Positions 61,440 through 64,000 of a stretch of 64,000 nucleotides of DNA are shown here, piece after piece (positions within the stretch are counted from its first letter, which is position 1; each line of letters starts with the position of its first letter). Position numbers and translations under genes: made by a program. The stretch spans positions 10,378,400 through 10,442,399 of the forward strand of contig CM049322.1 in NCBI GenBank assembly GCA_026874595.1, read 5' to 3'. The notes under the pieces are model-generated. The model ran no database searches, was not told the DNA's origin, and worked only from the letters and a program-made list of their open reading frames with translations. The DNA is from Sipunculus nudus. Taxonomy: Eukaryota > Annelida > Sipuncula > Golfingiida > Sipunculidae.

Positions 61440-63120
61440 TACTCATATCTCAAGAGTGGTTCAATGTACTGGTCTGAACTTGGCATGTTCATACATCTTG
61501 GAGTGTAATCTCATAGATCAGACAGGTGGCAGCAGCTGCTTTCACATTTTTGAAGAATACACTTATGTTCTTTCTCACAAGTTGTTTGCCATATTCGTCT
61601 GAAATTGTGCATGTCTTTATAACTTACATACTGACATCTTGCACTCCTGTCTAACAGCCCATCTGTAAATGTTTTCCTCACCGTCCATCTGTTCGCTCAT
61701 TTTTGGAGAATTCAATCGTGTCTCAGGAGAGGATGGACATATCGCTAAAATTTTGTATGTTATCTGAATTGGATAGCTTTGTTTTAGACAAGGGAGGTGG
61801 TATTTCCAGGTTAATAGAATACAGAAATGTACTTTTTCACAGTAGTCAGTTGGTGTCTCGGCCTGGAATTTTGCTTGTTTAATCTATCTGTAGATACATT
61901 TGTTTTTTTTTTTTTTTGGTGAAAATTGCACATATATGAAGAGTTTAATTGGTATCTCTGTTGCTACAAATTTGGAGTCATGTATTGAGATTTCGGAAAA
62001 TAAATATTACATTTAGCAGCATTTGATGATTTCTTAGCCAAATGATAATAATATTGATAACAGATCATATCTCAGCAGTGGTTGTATGTATTGAGATGGT
62101 TTAGGAAACACAAAAATTACATTTTGCAGCATTTGATGATTTCTAAGGCAAATGATTATAATAGTGATAGCAGACCAGGTTGTATGTAGTGAGATGGTTT
62201 AGGAAACTAAATATTGGATGATTTCCGAGCCAAATGATTATAACAGTGATAACAGACCATTTCTCAGCATTGGTTGTATATACTGAGATGGTTTAGGAAA
62301 CTAAATATTTGATGATTTCTGAGCCAGATGATTATAACAGTGATACAGACCATATCTCACTGGTGGTAAAATGTATTGAGATAGTTTAGGAAACTAAATA
62401 TTTGATGATTTCTGAGCCAAATGATTATTATAATGATAACAAAGTATATCTCAGCAGTGGTATATATTGAAATGGTTAGGAAACTTAAATATTGCATTTG
62501 GCAGCATTTGATGATTTCTGAGGCAAATTATTATAACAGGAATTTTAGTTATAATAGACTATATCTCAGCAGTAGTTGTATGTATTGATATGCTTTAGGA
62601 AACTAAATTTTGTATTTGGCAGTATTTAGTCATATATTTTTTGAAAGTTGGCATATAAGAAACAAACTTCTTTTTTTATTTTACATAAATGCATATCGTA
62701 ACCAAGTCTGGTGGGCCATCTGCGATCGTTTTTAATGTCTGGTCCATCTGTGCATTTGCTTTTGGTTAAAATCATATCTCAGGAGTGATTCAATGTATTG
62801 GTCTGGAATTTGGCATGTGCATCAGTCTTGAAGTTTGCTCAATACTGAGACCAGGCAAGTGACACAATCTGCCATACTGTTTTTGAAGAATACGTGGATG
62901 CCCTTTTCTCAGGAATGGTTTGCCGTATTGGCTTTACATTATGCATGTAAATAGATCTTGGATACCTCCATCTTGCACTCAATACTGGGTGGCGCCAAAT
63001 GCAATCTTTTTGCATGGGAGGCATCTGTGCATTTGCTTTGGTTGAAAATTGCTTATATCTCAAGAGTGGTTCAATGTGCTGGTTATGACATGCTTTGGTT
63101 TGTTCAATAAATACTTGGTA
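61440..63120 (+). repeat. Dispersed modules (ATATCTC...GGTTCAATGTA) around an internal tandem array
   Basis: The module CATATCTCAAGAGTGGTTCA followed by ATGTACTGGTCTG and TTGGCATGT occurs at about 61444, 62772 and 63054. A TTTTTGAAGAATAC block follows at 61549 and 62880. Between them, 61925-62640 holds about six diverged ~90-120-bp repeats sharing TTTGATGATTTCTGAGCCAA, ATGATTATAACAGTGATA, CAGACCATATCTCAGCAG and GAGATGGTTTAGGAAACTAA. The short minus-strand frame at 62839 is not a gene. Confidence 0.7.
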
Positions 63121-63379
63121 ATATGTCAAGAATATTGAAATTGTTTTTGTTTTGATGAGGAAATGTATTGTAAGTTCAGTTGATAATTACTTGCTTTTTG
63201 AAAGTGTGAGGCAATCAGATAATATGCATTGTGCAGAGCAGTTTATATTTCTCTTTGTGTTACACTTAATAATTGCTGAACTTTTTATTACATTTGGAAG
63301 ATTTTGGCCAGGTTAAAAGAGGCAGTTAAACATTTTGCTAAAATATATGTAAGAAGCGCTTGATGCATATTTTGCATAA

Positions 63380-63722
63380 TGCAAATCTTGGATAATTTTA
63401 AGCAAGATTTTGTGTTTAAGCAAGATTTTGCAAATTAAGCAAGATCTTATATTTAGCAAGACATGCATCTTGCATAGTGATGTTTTCTTGCTTATTTAAG
63501 CAAGATTTTATTAAGCAAGATCTTGCTTAGCTCATTTAAATAATTCGCCTCTATTTTTGACATAAATCTTGATTAATGGCCTTTCCTTGCTTAATATTTA
63601 AGCAAGATTTTATTAAGCAAGATCTTGCTTAGCTCATTTAAATAATTCGCCTCTATTTCTGACAAAATTCTTGCTTAATGACCTTTTCTTGCTTAATATT
63701 TATGCAAGATTTTATTAAGCAA
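63380..63722. repeat. 102-bp palindrome-rich tandem repeat
   Basis: TTTAAGCAAGATTTTATTAA starts at 63495 and 63597, and a variant at 63699, giving a 102-bp period. Each full unit contains the perfect 16-bp palindrome AAGCAAGATCTTGCTT (63513-63528 and 63615-63630). Upstream, AAGCAAGATTTTG words repeat less regularly from about 63400. Confidence 0.85.
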
Positions 63723-63723
63723 A

Positions 63724-63870
63724 ATCTGGAGACCGCCACCAAACCTGTACTCCCAACAAAGCTAAAAGCAGCATACACCCCACACTGCCGATAACAACAG
63801 CTGAGAACCAGCCATGCCAATCGAGAGACCTGAACTCAATCGCATTGATGAGAGACCTTTGAGATTTGAT
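63724..63870 (+). other. Open frame fragment related to 5135-5420
   Basis: A frame open from about 63727 ends at a TGA near 63861 and encodes a tail containing ENQPCQSRDLNSIAL. This resembles the tail of the 5.1-5.4 kb fragment (QRPSQSREQNLIL). Both copies continue into similar non-coding sequence with TGCAG. The family is not recognised. Confidence 0.3.
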
Positions 63871-64000
63871 CACCATTTTATTCTTGCAGTTTCTGTCATT
63901 TTAACAGGATAAGCAAGTGCGTTTTTACCATTAGCCTAGTGAGATTTTCTACTGGAGGGTGACTAATTGTCAGAGGTGTGAGTGAGTATGGAGTGAGTTG

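Noticed and set aside
1-64000. CRISPR arrays, bacterial operons and tRNA or rRNA genes.
   Set aside because: No spaced direct repeats of CRISPR type, no ribosome-binding-site gene chains, and no cloverleaf or rRNA signature was recognised; the sequence is eukaryotic.

Overview
This is AT-rich, intron- and repeat-dominated animal nuclear DNA with almost no coding capacity. Several points suggest a mollusc, most likely a bivalve: a small secreted C-type lectin gene, Penelope-like and LINE remnants, many short hairpin-led or TIR-bounded non-autonomous elements, several satellite arrays, and a telomere-like CCCTAA word inside one satellite. The species is not identifiable from the sequence alone.

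Layout. 1-2310: edge of a 73-bp satellite with higher-order structure. 2.3-21 kb: mostly non-coding, with a diverged ~1.2-kb triplication holding an exon-like segment (6.1-8.6 kb), several hairpin-led elements (6.5, 8.6, 9.6, 14.2, 14.75 kb), a 590-bp TIR element (15.1 kb), inverted and tandem duplications (16.7-18.3 kb), and a possible last exon at 21.19 kb. 21.9-24.2 kb: a CpG-rich 187-bp satellite with a three-unit higher order. 24.67-25.39 kb: the one clearly intact gene, a two-exon, 151-residue secreted C-type lectin. 28.09-38.0 kb: a nearly identical ~4.95-kb direct tandem duplication. Each copy carries an internally deleted lectin pseudogene, a pogo/Tigger-like MITE, a hAT-like element and several microsatellites. 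45.3-48.5 kb: a ~300-bp repeat array, then a 73-bp minisatellite. 49-50.2 kb: a decayed LINE reverse-transcriptase tail. 52.3-53.9 kb: a foldback with two 563-bp inverted arms, with a third partial copy at 58.8-59.7 kb. 56.7-57.56 kb: a 5'-truncated Penelope-like element with a GIY-YIG endonuclease reading frame between 109-bp inverted arms, each containing a hammerhead-ribozyme-like core. 60-64 kb: further tandem repeats and a possible short terminal exon.

Functionally, only the lectin looks expressible as a normal protein. It has a signal peptide, EPN and WND sugar-binding motifs, phase-consistent splice sites and a poly(A) signal. The two lectin pseudogenes downstream show that the locus is a small lectin cluster that grew by duplication and then decayed. 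The rest of the window records repeat turnover. The most interesting item is the Penelope-like copy with paired, oppositely oriented hammerhead motifs. All calls come from reading the sequence by eye; no database search was run.
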